A DNA stretch of 64,000 nt from Atkinsonella hypoxylon (Eukaryota > Ascomycota > Sordariomycetes > Hypocreales > Clavicipitaceae), in contig JFHB01000114.1 of NCBI GenBank assembly GCA_000729835.1, forward strand, positions 34,023 through 98,022, written 5' to 3'. The translations under genes were made by a program, and so were the position numbers. The notes below the pieces were generated by a model, which saw only the letters and a program-made list of their open reading frames with translations, did not search any database and was not told the DNA's origin. Of this stretch, positions 23,678 to 32,655 are shown piece by piece. Within the stretch, counting starts at the first letter, position 1, and the number at the start of each line of letters is the position of its first letter.

Positions 23678-24143
23678 ACGACTATCATTCTTTCTTCAAT
23701 GAACGATTCATACGATAGAAGAGTGAGAAAAACCTGTGTGGTAAGCAGTCGTCGATGTTCACTCGAGCCCTAAAGACAGTAATGCCGTCGAGCATTAAAT
23801 TCTTAATTATATCCTGTTCTTGGTCGCGCACGGCAGAATTTCGAAGCTCGCGCTGCAAAAAACGGGCAGGCGGTAAAGACTAATTGCTGCTCATAGCTGG
23901 CGTGTCAGTACGTCAGTGTGGACGTAAACCCAGTCGTAGTCGACTTTTCACCAGCTACCACTCTCCGCATACCACCAACTGTTTGCGATAAACAACCCAA
24001 TTGCCATTGCCTTCGCCACGGCGCATTCAAGAAACATTCTGATTCTTGGCTCTGACGAGAAGTCCTATATCTGCCAGCATACTTACCCGCCTCAAAGCTT
24101 GGCGACATCTTTTAAGCCATCAGCATATTAAGCCGCATCCATA
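23678..24143. promoter_or_regulatory. Divergent promoter interval between MEF2 and the TVP15-like gene
   Basis: 466 nt separating two divergent starts. No coding potential is seen; specific elements cannot be named. Confidence 0.5.
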
Positions 24144-24845
24144 ATGGAGTTCTCCGACGTCTTGTACGTCTCGAGCGCCTGATACCTACTCGACGCCCGA
24201 TTTGAATGTTACTAATGCTTGAGATCAGTCGTATTGTCAACTTGGCCGTTGCGACTATCACTGTCCTTGGTGGCATTGCCAGCATCTTCTACTTTCAGAT
24301 GTGAGTCCTGTCCGTCCTAACAAAGAGCCGACGTACGCCAGCTCTGGTAAGCTCCAGCTGGCATGGCATGAGCAACTGGTGCAGCTGAACTTTGCAGTCT
24401 GCAGTTCAAATAATCTAACTGATTCTTCTTAGTCAATCTATCATCCTTGGCGCGTATATGATTGTTTTCGGCTTAGCTATCGCCCTGCTGGGTAGGTGTT
24501 TTTCCTTGGACGCGAAACAACAGAAGATGCTGACGGTGGACAGAATTTCAAATTCCCCCTCAAGTCTCTCGATACGCCAACTTTCTCTTCTCCTTCATTG
24601 GAAGAGGTATCTGTAAGTTAAAGTCGAGTACAGTAACCTCTCTTAGGTCTTGTTGCTGACGATCTCCAGTCTACGTTCTTATTGGTGGTCTCCTATTCGG
24701 CTCAGGGATCCTCAGCAACATTGCTGGTGGCATTGTCTGCATCAGCGGTCTTGGCTACGTTGCGCTCGAATTTATCCCCTCTATCGAACCCCCGAGCAAC
24801 ATGCGCGACGCCGACGCCGCTGGATGGGGCGCCGAACAAGTGTAA
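24144..24845 (+). CDS. TVP15: TVP15-like Golgi membrane protein (COPI-associated family)
   Basis: Small four-helix Golgi protein of the COPI-associated/Tvp15 family, found in late Golgi vesicles. CDS is join(24144..24163, 24229..24300, 24433..24491, 24544..24612, 24670..24845), 131 residues. The joined protein starts MEFSDVFRIVNLAVATITVL, then a second hydrophobic span (ILGAYMIVFGLAIALLEF), then QIPPQVSRYANFLFSFIGRG, a third span (FYVLIGGLLFGSGILS), a fourth (IAGGIVCISGLGYVALEF), and ends IPSIEPPSNMR...WGAEQV, which is the conserved family tail. Five exons for 131 codons, the first only 20 nt, make it invisible to frame-length scans. Every junction keeps frame and has a GT..AG intron; the strongest donor in exon 4 (GTAAGT) was chosen over GTATCT because it gives GRGIFYVL. 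Confidence 0.88.
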
Positions 24846-25152
24846 ACAACGCTAGTCAGTTTGCTTGGGAAAAGGCTCAGCATGATGCGGCGAAATGAAG
24901 AAACGTTAAAATCCTGGACATATCATGTCACTTGACTTTGACAAGCACACGGGGACGAGGACTTTGACAGTGTAAAATCATGGTTTTCGCATAGTGATAG
25001 GCAAAAGTCATGTTGTGAAAAGCAGCTTGACTAGAATTATTTGTAAAAGGAACACCATACTATTTGGAGGTCGGAAGAGCGATTAAGCAAATTCAAAATA
25101 ACCAGAGGACCATTGGCAGCTTGCCATTTGCGATAGAACAACCTTTACCACT
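24846..25152. other. Short tail-to-tail intergenic interval
   Basis: 307 nt between the stop of the TVP15-like gene and the stop of the Gly-rich small gene. It must hold both 3' ends. Nothing else is visible. Confidence 0.5.
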
Positions 25153-25482
25153 CTACTTCTTGTTCCAGTTTCCAGCATCCTCCACACCATTTGCGAAACT
25201 GTTGACACCGTTTGAGATGCCGTTGCCGATGGATCCAATCCCATCTCCGACAGGCCTGCCTGTCTCGCCCGTCACACTATTGACCGTGTTTCCAAGTCCC
25301 GTCGTGGCAGCACCGGTAACTGAACCAGCAGTGCGCGAGATGCCACCGACCGCATTACCGAGTGTGCTGGTCAAGAAACCAGCTGCACCAGCAGCCTGGT
25401 CTCCAATCGTGTTCGCCTTGTCTGATGTATTGCCGGCGGCGTTGTTAGCCGCGCTGTTGACCTTTTGTTGCGAGTCCGCCAT
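25153..25482 (-). CDS. Small Gly/Asn/Ala/Thr-rich hydrophilic protein (109 aa)
   Basis: Intronless frame starting at MADSQQKVNS; an ATG at 25554 in the same frame would add a hydrophobic, unlikely leader. The protein is low in aromatic residues and built from loose repeats of Gly, Asn, Ala, Thr, Ser and Val (for example NTVNSVTGETG, GIGSIGNGISNGVNS), ending DAGNWNKK. There is no signal peptide or membrane helix. Composition resembles disordered, stress-type hydrophilic proteins, but I do not recognise a named family. It converges on the TVP15-like gene. Real-gene status is supported by the clean start, the length and the sharp composition bias. Confidence 0.6.
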   Translation of the reverse strand: MADSQQKVNSAANNAAGNTSDKANTIGDQAAGAAGFLTSTLGNAVGGISRTAGSVTGAATTGLGNTVNSVTGETGRPVGDGIGSIGNGISNGVNSFANGVEDAGNWNKK

Positions 25483-26083
25483 GGTAGTATATGTGGAGGA
25501 TTTTTGAAGACTGCTTATAATGCGCAAGACTATATTTTTGTTGTGATATACCACTTTGTAGAATTTGATGAAAAGTCTACCTTAAAATCTCGGTACAAAC
25601 AGTTGAAAAACCTTGATCCCGTCTTATATGACCAACCAAGCTAGAGCGAGCCACATGACGTCAGGCTGATGATTGTATCTACACGGATCCACGATTAGGC
25701 AACCATGAAACATCGCTCTTCCCAAGGCCTTATTTGTGGCAAAGCGAGTAATGGGTTCGATCAATCATCAATCATCTGCAGGGGCATACAGGGTGAATAA
25801 CGAAGCATGATTGAATATTCGACGGGACGGCCAAGCATGAAGCATAAATGAAAGAAAACTGATTCTCTTCGGAGAGAGAACTATTGCAACTCGCTATGCT
25901 ACTTGAACCAAATAAAAATTAATAGAATGGCTTGAGTAGGCGGCCTTGTTCTTGTCATCGCCCTCTATTTATAGATATAGTATTACAGAGATATGGCGCT
26001 TACTATGTTGCTACAGCCAAAGACGGCCGGCACCAACTGTACGGTTGAATCTTTCGTAGTCGTCAGAAGGCAAAACAGTACTT
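25483..26083. other. Intergenic region
   Basis: Between the start of the Gly-rich gene and the stop of DBP7. AT-rich, with ATCAATCATCAATC-type short repeats near 25760. No gene is seen. Confidence 0.5.
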
Positions 26084-28327
26084 CTAGCCAATGTTGAATT
26101 CATCCGCCGCAGCGCTCATCAACATCATGCTCTTCTTTCGAATGAGGTTCATAGACGACTTCTCATTCACTGCCGGGGCACTGGATATGCCTTCCTTGGA
26201 GGAGGTCTGGCGGTCCTTGGAACCTCCCTTCTTGCTTGCCTTGCGATCGATGCCGGCACCAATAGCACCCGGTGGATCGCGGAGTCCAAAGCTCTTGGCC
26301 GCGTGGCCGAGATGGAGCTGTGTAATGTCGAAATGCACCCGTTCTTCGCGGATATGAGTTGCATACGCGCGGATATGCGACTTGAAGCCATTGCGGGCGA
26401 GTTCCAGGCGTTTCGCATCTCCCAGCAGTCTTTGCTCAAAGTGCAACTGCAGTGTCTCGGCTTTGTCGTGGTAGGATTGCCCGTCCGTTGGGGCTGCGGT
26501 CGTTTCGACGGGGAATTCAAGCTTGGACATCAGCCCTATTTTGAGAATGTTCTCGTATGATTGTGATGAGGGGGGAGTCGACGACTTGAGAAGCTCAATA
26601 TAGCCTTCTTCCGTACCGGGTAGAAGGAACAGCGTAGCATCACCGGCTCTGCCCGCTCGCGCGGTACGACCTACACGGTGGATGTGATCGGCGTAGCTGA
26701 AGGCTGGATCATACTCGATGACTAGGTCGACGGACGGGATATCCAACCCTCGTGATGAAACATCAGTCGTGATGAGTAGTGAAGGGAGCTTGCAGGCCGA
26801 AAAGGAACGAAGAGTTGCTGTTCGCACCGGCTGGGAAAGCGAACCATGCATTCGGTGTAGAACAACTTCTGGACTTGCTGCAGAAGGAATATAGGCTGCT
26901 TTGGATACTGTCTTTTCAATTAACTCCTCATCTTTTCCTGCGGATGCTGGAAGATGCGTGTCTTTTGGATCGCGCAAAATCTCGTAGTGAAAATCGACCG
27001 AGTCGGCGCATGACATGAAGATAATGACCTTCATGGTACGGCATTTTCGAGAAAAAATGGATTTCAAATACGCCGTCAAGGTAACAAGCCGGAGCTTGGA
27101 CGGAACAACGATATAGGTCTGATGTAGCTGCGCCGGCGCTTTATGAACTACCTCTCCGCTCATATTGTCGCCCTCATTCTTTTCAGCGGCCAGAAAAGTG
27201 GCATCAGCAAGACTCATCTCACCCAGTTTCTGCACGTTCATCTTCATGGTGGCGGAACAAAGGACAGTGACACGTCGCTCTGGGAGCGCCGCTAGAGAAG
27301 TTCCATTCTCGGTGGTTTCAACTATTGGGACCTTCTTCAAAGTGTCGATAGTCTTCTTCAGATCTTCTTCAAAGCCCAAGTCCATCAACCGGTCCCCTTC
27401 ATCGAAAATCAACCAGCGTACGGTTCCCAGTTTCAGAGCTTTAGTGTTGTCGATATGATCTGCGAGACGGCCCGGAGTCGCCACCAAGAAATTGACGCCC
27501 TTGCGAATTCTAGCCTTTTCCGCCTTTTTGGACTCTCCACCGGTGATGGCGGTTGAAACGAGCCATGGAAACGGCCGAATCAGTTGTTCAAAAACAGTAT
27601 GTGTTTGTTTCGCTAGTTCGCGGGTGGGAGACACGATTATTCCAAAAATGCCAGAATCTCGGTGTATTTGCCTTCCTTCGCCGTTGCCGCTGAGTTTCAA
27701 GACTCGATGGAGCATTGGAAGAAGATATGAGAAAGTCTTTCCAGAACCGGTTTCAGCCTGGACAAAGATATCGGATGAATTGTGCAGAAGATGTGGAATC
27801 ACTTTCTGTTGAATCGCAGTGGGGCGCTCGAGGTTCATCTTGGTCAAGGACTCTACAAGTCGTGACGATAGCGTGAGGGAACCAAAGTTTGCCACATCAC
27901 TCAGGGGAGCGTTTGTCGGCTGGGGCGCTTTCCAATCTTCGTCTTCCGTGTTTTCTGTTTTCTGGGCTGGGTTGAAAGAAAATAGGCGTGAGATGACCTG
28001 GCGATTTCCTTTGCCAGCGGATTCAGACTTATGTGCTCCGGGAGTGTCGTTGGTGGAATTTTGATGCCCAGACCGGTCGTTTCTTGAGGTCGTCTTGTAG
28101 CCAGAGAAGTTTAGCGCGGTATCGCCATTTAATCTCTGCCGCTTGCTCGATCTCAAGGTGTCTTCATTTTGCGATTTATCGGAGGCGGGACGAGCCTGCG
28201 CCAGCTTGGCGCCTCGCTCGGCGCGCTTCCTGTCTCGCCATCTTCCGCCTTTGAATTTGACCTGGGTCTTGACCGGCACAGCGCCAAGATCGAAGTTCAA
28301 TAGCAGACCATCGTCAGTCATGGTCAA
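26084..28327 (-). CDS. DBP7: ATP-dependent RNA helicase DBP7
   Basis: DEAD-box helicase for assembly of early 60S pre-ribosomes in the nucleolus. Intronless, 747 residues (745 if the second ATG at 28321 is used). Motifs in order: N-terminal MTDDGLLLNFDLG and the basic VKFKGGRWRDRKRAERG region; Q-motif region (MNLERPTAIQQKVIPHLL); AETGSGKT (I); PTRELAKQ (Ia); TPGR (Ib); DEGDRLMDLGFEEDL (motif II in the DEGD form usual for this subfamily); SAT (III); TTDVSSRGLDIP (V); HRVGRTARAG (VI). The C-terminal HIREERVHFDITQLHLGHAAKSFGLRDPPG block is typical of Dbp7, followed by a basic tail. Length is as in yeast (742). One of four ribosome-biogenesis genes in the window. Confidence 0.95.
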   Translation of the reverse strand: MTMTDDGLLLNFDLGAVPVKTQVKFKGGRWRDRKRAERGAKLAQARPASDKSQNEDTLRSSKRQRLNGDTALNFSGYKTTSRNDRSGHQNSTNDTPGAHKSESAGKGNRQVISRLFSFNPAQKTENTEDEDWKAPQPTNAPLSDVANFGSLTLSSRLVESLTKMNLERPTAIQQKVIPHLLHNSSDIFVQAETGSGKTFSYLLPMLHRVLKLSGNGEGRQIHRDSGIFGIIVSPTRELAKQTHTVFEQLIRPFPWLVSTAITGGESKKAEKARIRKGVNFLVATPGRLADHIDNTKALKLGTVRWLIFDEGDRLMDLGFEEDLKKTIDTLKKVPIVETTENGTSLAALPERRVTVLCSATMKMNVQKLGEMSLADATFLAAEKNEGDNMSGEVVHKAPAQLHQTYIVVPSKLRLVTLTAYLKSIFSRKCRTMKVIIFMSCADSVDFHYEILRDPKDTHLPASAGKDEELIEKTVSKAAYIPSAASPEVVLHRMHGSLSQPVRTATLRSFSACKLPSLLITTDVSSRGLDIPSVDLVIEYDPAFSYADHIHRVGRTARAGRAGDATLFLLPGTEEGYIELLKSSTPPSSQSYENILKIGLMSKLEFPVETTAAPTDGQSYHDKAETLQLHFEQRLLGDAKRLELARNGFKSHIRAYATHIREERVHFDITQLHLGHAAKSFGLRDPPGAIGAGIDRKASKKGGSKDRQTSSKEGISSAPAVNEKSSMNLIRKKSMMLMSAAADEFNIG

Positions 28328-28944
28328 AGGGTGCTCTCCGTGTCAGTTGGCGGGGCGGTTATCAGCGCCTGTCTCATGGGAATTTTTTTTTTCTTCGCAG
28401 CTAATGGAAGTCGACCTAATCCTATCGATAAGTTAGGAGACTTGTACTCTGGTGGGGCCCTTTCTTGTACTAATCGTCTTCTACTCCGTAAAATCCTTTG
28501 AATGGTAAACAGTGTGGGTTCTCAAGAACATTTGCCCCTGCCAGTGCAACCATTTATTGGGTTTATCTTACATTGAAAATATAGATTTTTAGCTCTAGTT
28601 CTATAATGTGCTTGCTGTTCCTGACTTAAGAAGGCATTGCAAAAACTGTCGTATAAAGAATAACACTACACGCGTTTAGAGCTAGCATTCTGGCTGTTTA
28701 GAAATACCTGCGAAGTACCGGAGGTTAGGTGGGTCCCGTAACCTAGCTGCTGCCTAGACACACTCAAAGGGATTTGTCGCGTTAAGCCTTCTTACTCTAC
28801 ACACTTCTCCCTGCTCTGCACTGCTGCTGTTGTTGTTGCTTCACAATATACTCGTCCAAGTCAGCGACATCTTCAATCGAGTAATCCACAAACATATGGC
28901 AGGTTAAGTCAACCTTAACAATCAAACTTCTCAGATACCGCGCT
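28328..28944. other. Intergenic region at the edge of the decayed island
   Basis: Upstream of DBP7. It contains one exact TACTCCGTA (28482-28490). No gene is seen. Confidence 0.45.
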
Positions 28945-29393
28945 TTATTTGGATTGAACAGCATTCACGACCGTGGCACCACAGCCCATTTCGGCAGTGG
29001 ACGCGTAATCGAGCCCATGTTCCACGGCATTTTCCTCCAGGGAATCTAGTGTTGAGTGTTAGTGTTAAAACGTGTATCATATTGAACAGTTATCATGAAT
29101 CTACCAATGTCCGTAGGGAGCACGATCTCTCCATGATCATGGAGTGCCATTAGAACGTCTTTGACCCAAATGCGGCAGGTGAAGGATTCTCCTGATCGTT
29201 GAGAAGGGCTGCCATCTGCTGGGACGCTTTCTATTATTCCTGTCGTGCGCGTGTGACTTTTCACTTCATCCACAAAAGCCAATAGAATCAATGACATGGA
29301 TTGGTCCGGTTTTGCCTCTCTCTTTTCGTAAGTCCATGGTCCATCACGATTGGTTGCGTGGTGGGGATGGGAATTTAGTGAGATCTTATAGAT
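28945..29393 (-). pseudogene. 5'-lacking fragment of an unnamed fungal gene
   Basis: Two joinable exons, complement(join(28945..29045, 29105..29393)). The intron (GTAGAT...ACTAG) joins IVLPTDI to DSLEENAVEHGLDYAS in frame, ending ATVVNAVQSK. Upstream the frame reads TNRDGPWTYEKREAKPDQS and then FTCRIWVKDVLMALHDHGEI. The pattern (aromatic-rich WTYE segment, IESVP, CRIWVKDVL, LPTDI, E..A) resembles the C-terminal half of a widespread small fungal protein family that I cannot name. The frame meets a stop at about 29394 with no convincing acceptor or start, although an ATG at 29297 could start a 98-residue product. It is best read as a truncated copy. Confidence 0.45.
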
Positions 29394-29585
29394 TCAAGAA
29401 AATCTATGACATAGATCACCAATTACGGAATAGAAGAGTTGTTTTACGCCGTAGAGACCCACAACAGCCCCACCTCAGGTCACTGTGTACCTACAGGTGG
29501 TTCTCCAAAACCTCTAGAGACTCTTTCGGTTCCCCTTTCTTTGGTGACGCATCGAGTTGGCATCGATACCACGGCATATCGAACC

Positions 29586-29916
29586 ATGGCGGATACCGCA
29601 CTCGAAATTGAACAGACTCTGAAGTTTGTACGGAGTGTCAAGCTTCCTCATCCGGACGGGGAATTGCTAGAATGCTTCCTTCAAAGCTCGATAGACCCTG
29701 TACAAGCCGCTCGGTACATACATCAAAGATGTCTTGTCGGTGAACAGAGCCTCAATCTAGAATCCTTTATATCGGATTGGAAGCAGTTGATTAATATGTG
29801 TACGTCTGACGGAATTTGAAATAGGATCTTTGCTAATGATTACAGTCGCCAACTACGAACGCTCAATAGCATCCCTCTTGTTCACTGGATCAATTGATAA
29901 TCTACGCAAGATATGA
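29586..29916 (+). CDS. Possible small gene or gene front (94 aa)
   Basis: join(29586..29799, 29846..29916). ATG in a good context (ACCATGGC) starts MADTALEIEQTLKFVRSVKL; the first exon is protein-like with PDGELLECFL and PVQAARYIHQRC. A 46-nt intron (GTACGT...GCTAATGATTACAG) joins QLINM to FANYERSIASLL, then the frame ends at TGA. It is head-to-head with the fragment at 28945-29393. The short C-terminal part and the surrounding decay suggest it may be the surviving front of a longer gene. No family is recognised. Confidence 0.35.
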
Positions 29917-30248
29917 CACAGGATATCTCATCCAGGACCAACCATCCAAACCGTCCTGCTTTGAAGTAGAATATAAGCGCTTTAGGCTGCTAATTTTCCG
30001 CGGCGTTGGCTGCGAACAGTGACAAGGCTATTTGTGGAATGTTAGAAGCCCAGACAGACATTCAGCCTCCAAAAAATCCCTGTGTCGCGGTCTTTTGTAG
30101 ACGGTATGATTGGGGTGAAAACACGCGGCCTAGCTTTAGACGTGATTTCACCGTTTCAAATGACAGGATATCACCGCGTGTCTGGCCCAGAGAAGCTTAA
30201 TGCAATATTGGTATCTTTTACCCTTCGCTTATAGCAAAATCGGCGTCG
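29917..30248. other. Non-coding gap inside the decayed island
   Basis: About 330 nt between the 29586 ORF and the ankyrin remnant. Short frames only; no feature is supported. Confidence 0.4.
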
Positions 30249-31240
30249 ATGGAAAAGACACAACGGCCAGATGGCGCTATTGTCTGCCCGCCGCGTTCGG
30301 GCGCGAGCTTGTCTTTACACTGGGTACTCGAGATGGGCAGGATGAATGTTACGGTTAAGGACAAGTGGGCTCGAACGCCACTGGTGTGTGCCGCTGAGAA
30401 CGGGCGAAGCCGTGATCAAGCCGCTGCTAGAGACGGCTAAAGTTTCAGGTCAACGCCAAGACAACAGGAGTCTGGCACCGCTGGGTTAGGGCTGCCAAGA
30501 ATAGGCACGAGGGTATCGTCATGCAGGCAAACAAATTTCCCACCGGAGCTTTCGTATTTCCAACTGGATCTAGCCAAAATGAGTAAGGTCGCTTTTAGTG
30601 CTGTCTCTACCTAAAGGTAACTGCCTCTAATGTTTTTTTTGCTGGTTTACGGTAGTTAGCTTGTTGTTACTGCAGCATATTAAGGGCTTTATTAAAGATG
30701 TAGGCATATCGCAAGAGGCACTAGAATGAGGGCCTTATAGCTGCATAAGACAGCTAAATTATAGCCTAGTATAAAAAGAAACATTAGATGTACTTTTAGG
30801 GGGAGACAGCGCTGAAAATGACCTTACTGGTTTTGGCTAGATTCAGTTAGAAATTCGAAAGCTCCGGTGGGAAATTCGCGTGCCCTCGTCCTGCTGCTGC
30901 TGGAGATGGGCAACATCGATGTTTTAATGCCAAGGGCAGCTACTGTGGGACGCAACTTTTCTGGACTGTGAAGAACGGGCATAAGAGCCATGGTTGGTTA
31001 AGTTGCTGCTGGACACGAGCATAGCTTAATGTCAATGTCGGGGATGACAAGAGTGGGACGTTGCTGTCGCAAGCTGCTAAGACAGGGCGCGAGGCTATGG
31101 TTAATCTGTTGCTGAAGACAGAGAGGGCTCATGATGCACATATGTTCACATTTGAGGACTCGAGGGGCGTTGACAACTGAGTTGAGGGGCCAGTCGGTAA
31201 AGCCAGTTGGCATGCTTAGACATGGAAACTGCAAAATCAC
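30249..31240 (+). pseudogene. Ankyrin-repeat gene remnant, frameshifted and split by a MITE-like element
   Basis: Plus-strand pieces of ankyrin repeats in several frames. Around 30320-30440: WVLEMGRMNVTVKDKWARTP, then LVCAAENGRE and VIKPLLETAKVQVNAK after a frame change. After 30880: ALVLLLLEMGNIDV with an extra base near 30922, then NAKG, FWTVKNGHK, a stop near 31025, and GREAMVNLLLKT near 31090. These match the G-TPL-AA-NG-HE-VV-LLL plan of the ankyrin consensus. Several stops and frameshifts exclude a working gene. The first and second halves are separated exactly by the inverted-repeat element at 30532-30878. Confidence 0.6.
30532..30878. mobile_element. MITE-like element with about 105-bp terminal inverted repeats
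   Basis: The left end (30532-30642, beginning CAAATTTCCCACCGGAGC) and the reverse complement of the right end (30768-30878, beginning CGAATTTCCCACCGGAGC) align over about 105 nt with scattered mismatches and one small gap. Shared blocks include TCCCACCGGAGCTTTCG, CTAGCCAAAA, AGTAAGGTC and ATCTAATGTTT. The total length of about 347 bp, the absence of coding capacity and the AT-rich centre fit a non-autonomous DNA transposon. Many differences between the arms are C/T or G/A, compatible with age or repeat-induced mutation. No clear target-site duplication was found, so the transposase family cannot be assigned. Confidence 0.75.
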
Positions 31241-32484
31241 ACGGATATGTCTTGCAAGTTGCCCGTGTTCCGATCATCCAGAGATAGCAGCGCTATAATA
31301 AGTCTCCCGACTTGGTAGCTCGAAGTCTTATGCCATGAACCTTGTTTCAAACCAGTAAGGAAGTTAACTAGTTAGTTAGTTCCCTACTGAGAATGGCGAC
31401 CGACAAAGGAACATTCACTGGGGTAGCCTTATGCATTCAAATTCTGCTTTCGTGTATCTTTCCGAGTGCTTAAAGAGTTAACTAAACACGCAGTAGTGAA
31501 TTTTTTTTTTATCGTCCATTTTAGGTTTAGCTCGTAGTTACTGCTTGCTTGTGCTTAAAGGTGGGGGGGGCATTCGCCCAGACGGCAAATTTGGTCGTGC
31601 ACCGAACATTATTAGCAACCCACGCGCTAAACTGGACTGGGCTTGTCATTGGGAGGGGTGTCCCGAAAGGCTGGCTGGGCGGCCGCTAGAGCTTCCCGGC
31701 TTCTTCCTTCGACTCCACCGGCAAGGAGTTCAGTTCGTTCCTTGAGGCCGGTTTGTTCTCGATGGTGTGTGAGCTTGCTGACATCTGTCCTCCGTGCAGT
31801 CCCGGAAGCGCGCACTTTTGTTCGTCATCCAGCAGTCGTTGACGCGCACAACTGCCTGGCAGCCGTGGGGCTGTCGCGTGCCGATCGGACCTAAGGCAAC
31901 CAGTCCAGTCAGGCGAGGGTGTCAATTTAATCCGACCGTCAGCACCAACCACGGAGTGGGCAATGAGGGTCAGATCAAATTGACCAGCCATCGCGCAGTG
32001 CGCTAGAAGCAGCGGGAAGCTTTCGGAACGAGTGTTCAATGTCTGTCTGGTTGCTCTACGGAGTAACTATTTGCGCAGCAGTCCCACTTTCACCCCCTGC
32101 GCCCGAGCTGCCGGCAGCCACAACGCTTTGCACAACGCTTTACACAACGCTTTACACTGAGTATACATCGATTTGCAAATGCATGTGGCAGTCGACGGAC
32201 TAACTAACTAGAGGAGAAGGAGCGAATGCACTAATGCTCGACATTAAATATAGATCGTACCTATATGCGGAGTAGTAAAGGCCTATACAACTCGCGTTGG
32301 GCATGGAGCTTTTAACACGGAAGATACTGGAGAGAGTAGGACCAACCTCCAGAAGAGCTGCTCGGCCGAGAATGGGGAATGTCGACTGACCGAAGACGCA
32401 GATGCGGATGGCTTGACCTTGACGTTGTCAAGTATAGTGCTTCAATTAATTACTACTCCGCTTTAAGTCTTACAAAGCTCCATG
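31241..32484. other. Non-coding part of the decayed island
   Basis: No supported gene. It contains a GC-rich stretch (31560-32040) of different composition from its flanks, a short triple repeat of ACAACGCTTTRC near 32125-32156, one exact TACGGAGTA (32057-32065) and related GGAGTAGTA copies. It may include worn transposon DNA; no ends are identified. Confidence 0.4.
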
Positions 32485-32655
32485 TTCTACTCCCTAGACA
32501 CGCTTGAAACGATCAAGATTGCTATTGCTTATAAGGTCGATGGCGACGAACTAGACTCTTACCCTGCGAGTTTTGACATTGTAGACCAGGCCGAGTTTAT
32601 CTATGATGAAATGCCAGGATGGCAGAAGCCAACGACTAATGAGAGGTCCTACTGA
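32485..32655 (+). pseudogene. Adenylosuccinate synthetase C-terminal fragment
   Basis: 56 codons plus a stop, open throughout. The translation reads LDTLETIKIAIAYKVDGDEL, then DSYPASFDIVDQAEFIYDEM and PGWQKPTTNERSY. This corresponds to the C-terminal region of adenylosuccinate synthetase (LDTF-TIK-AVAYK, then YH-MPGW-KPTT in the family), which makes adenylosuccinate from IMP in purine synthesis. No start, GTP-binding P-loop or catalytic part is present nearby, and the last family residues after KPTT are lost to a TGA. It is therefore a short, still readable fragment of a duplicated or transferred copy, not a working enzyme. Confidence 0.65.

Noticed and set aside
31560..32040. GC-rich stretch as a possible transposon or gene
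   Set aside because: Frames on both strands overlap and no terminal repeats or transposase motifs were seen; recorded only as part of the decayed island.
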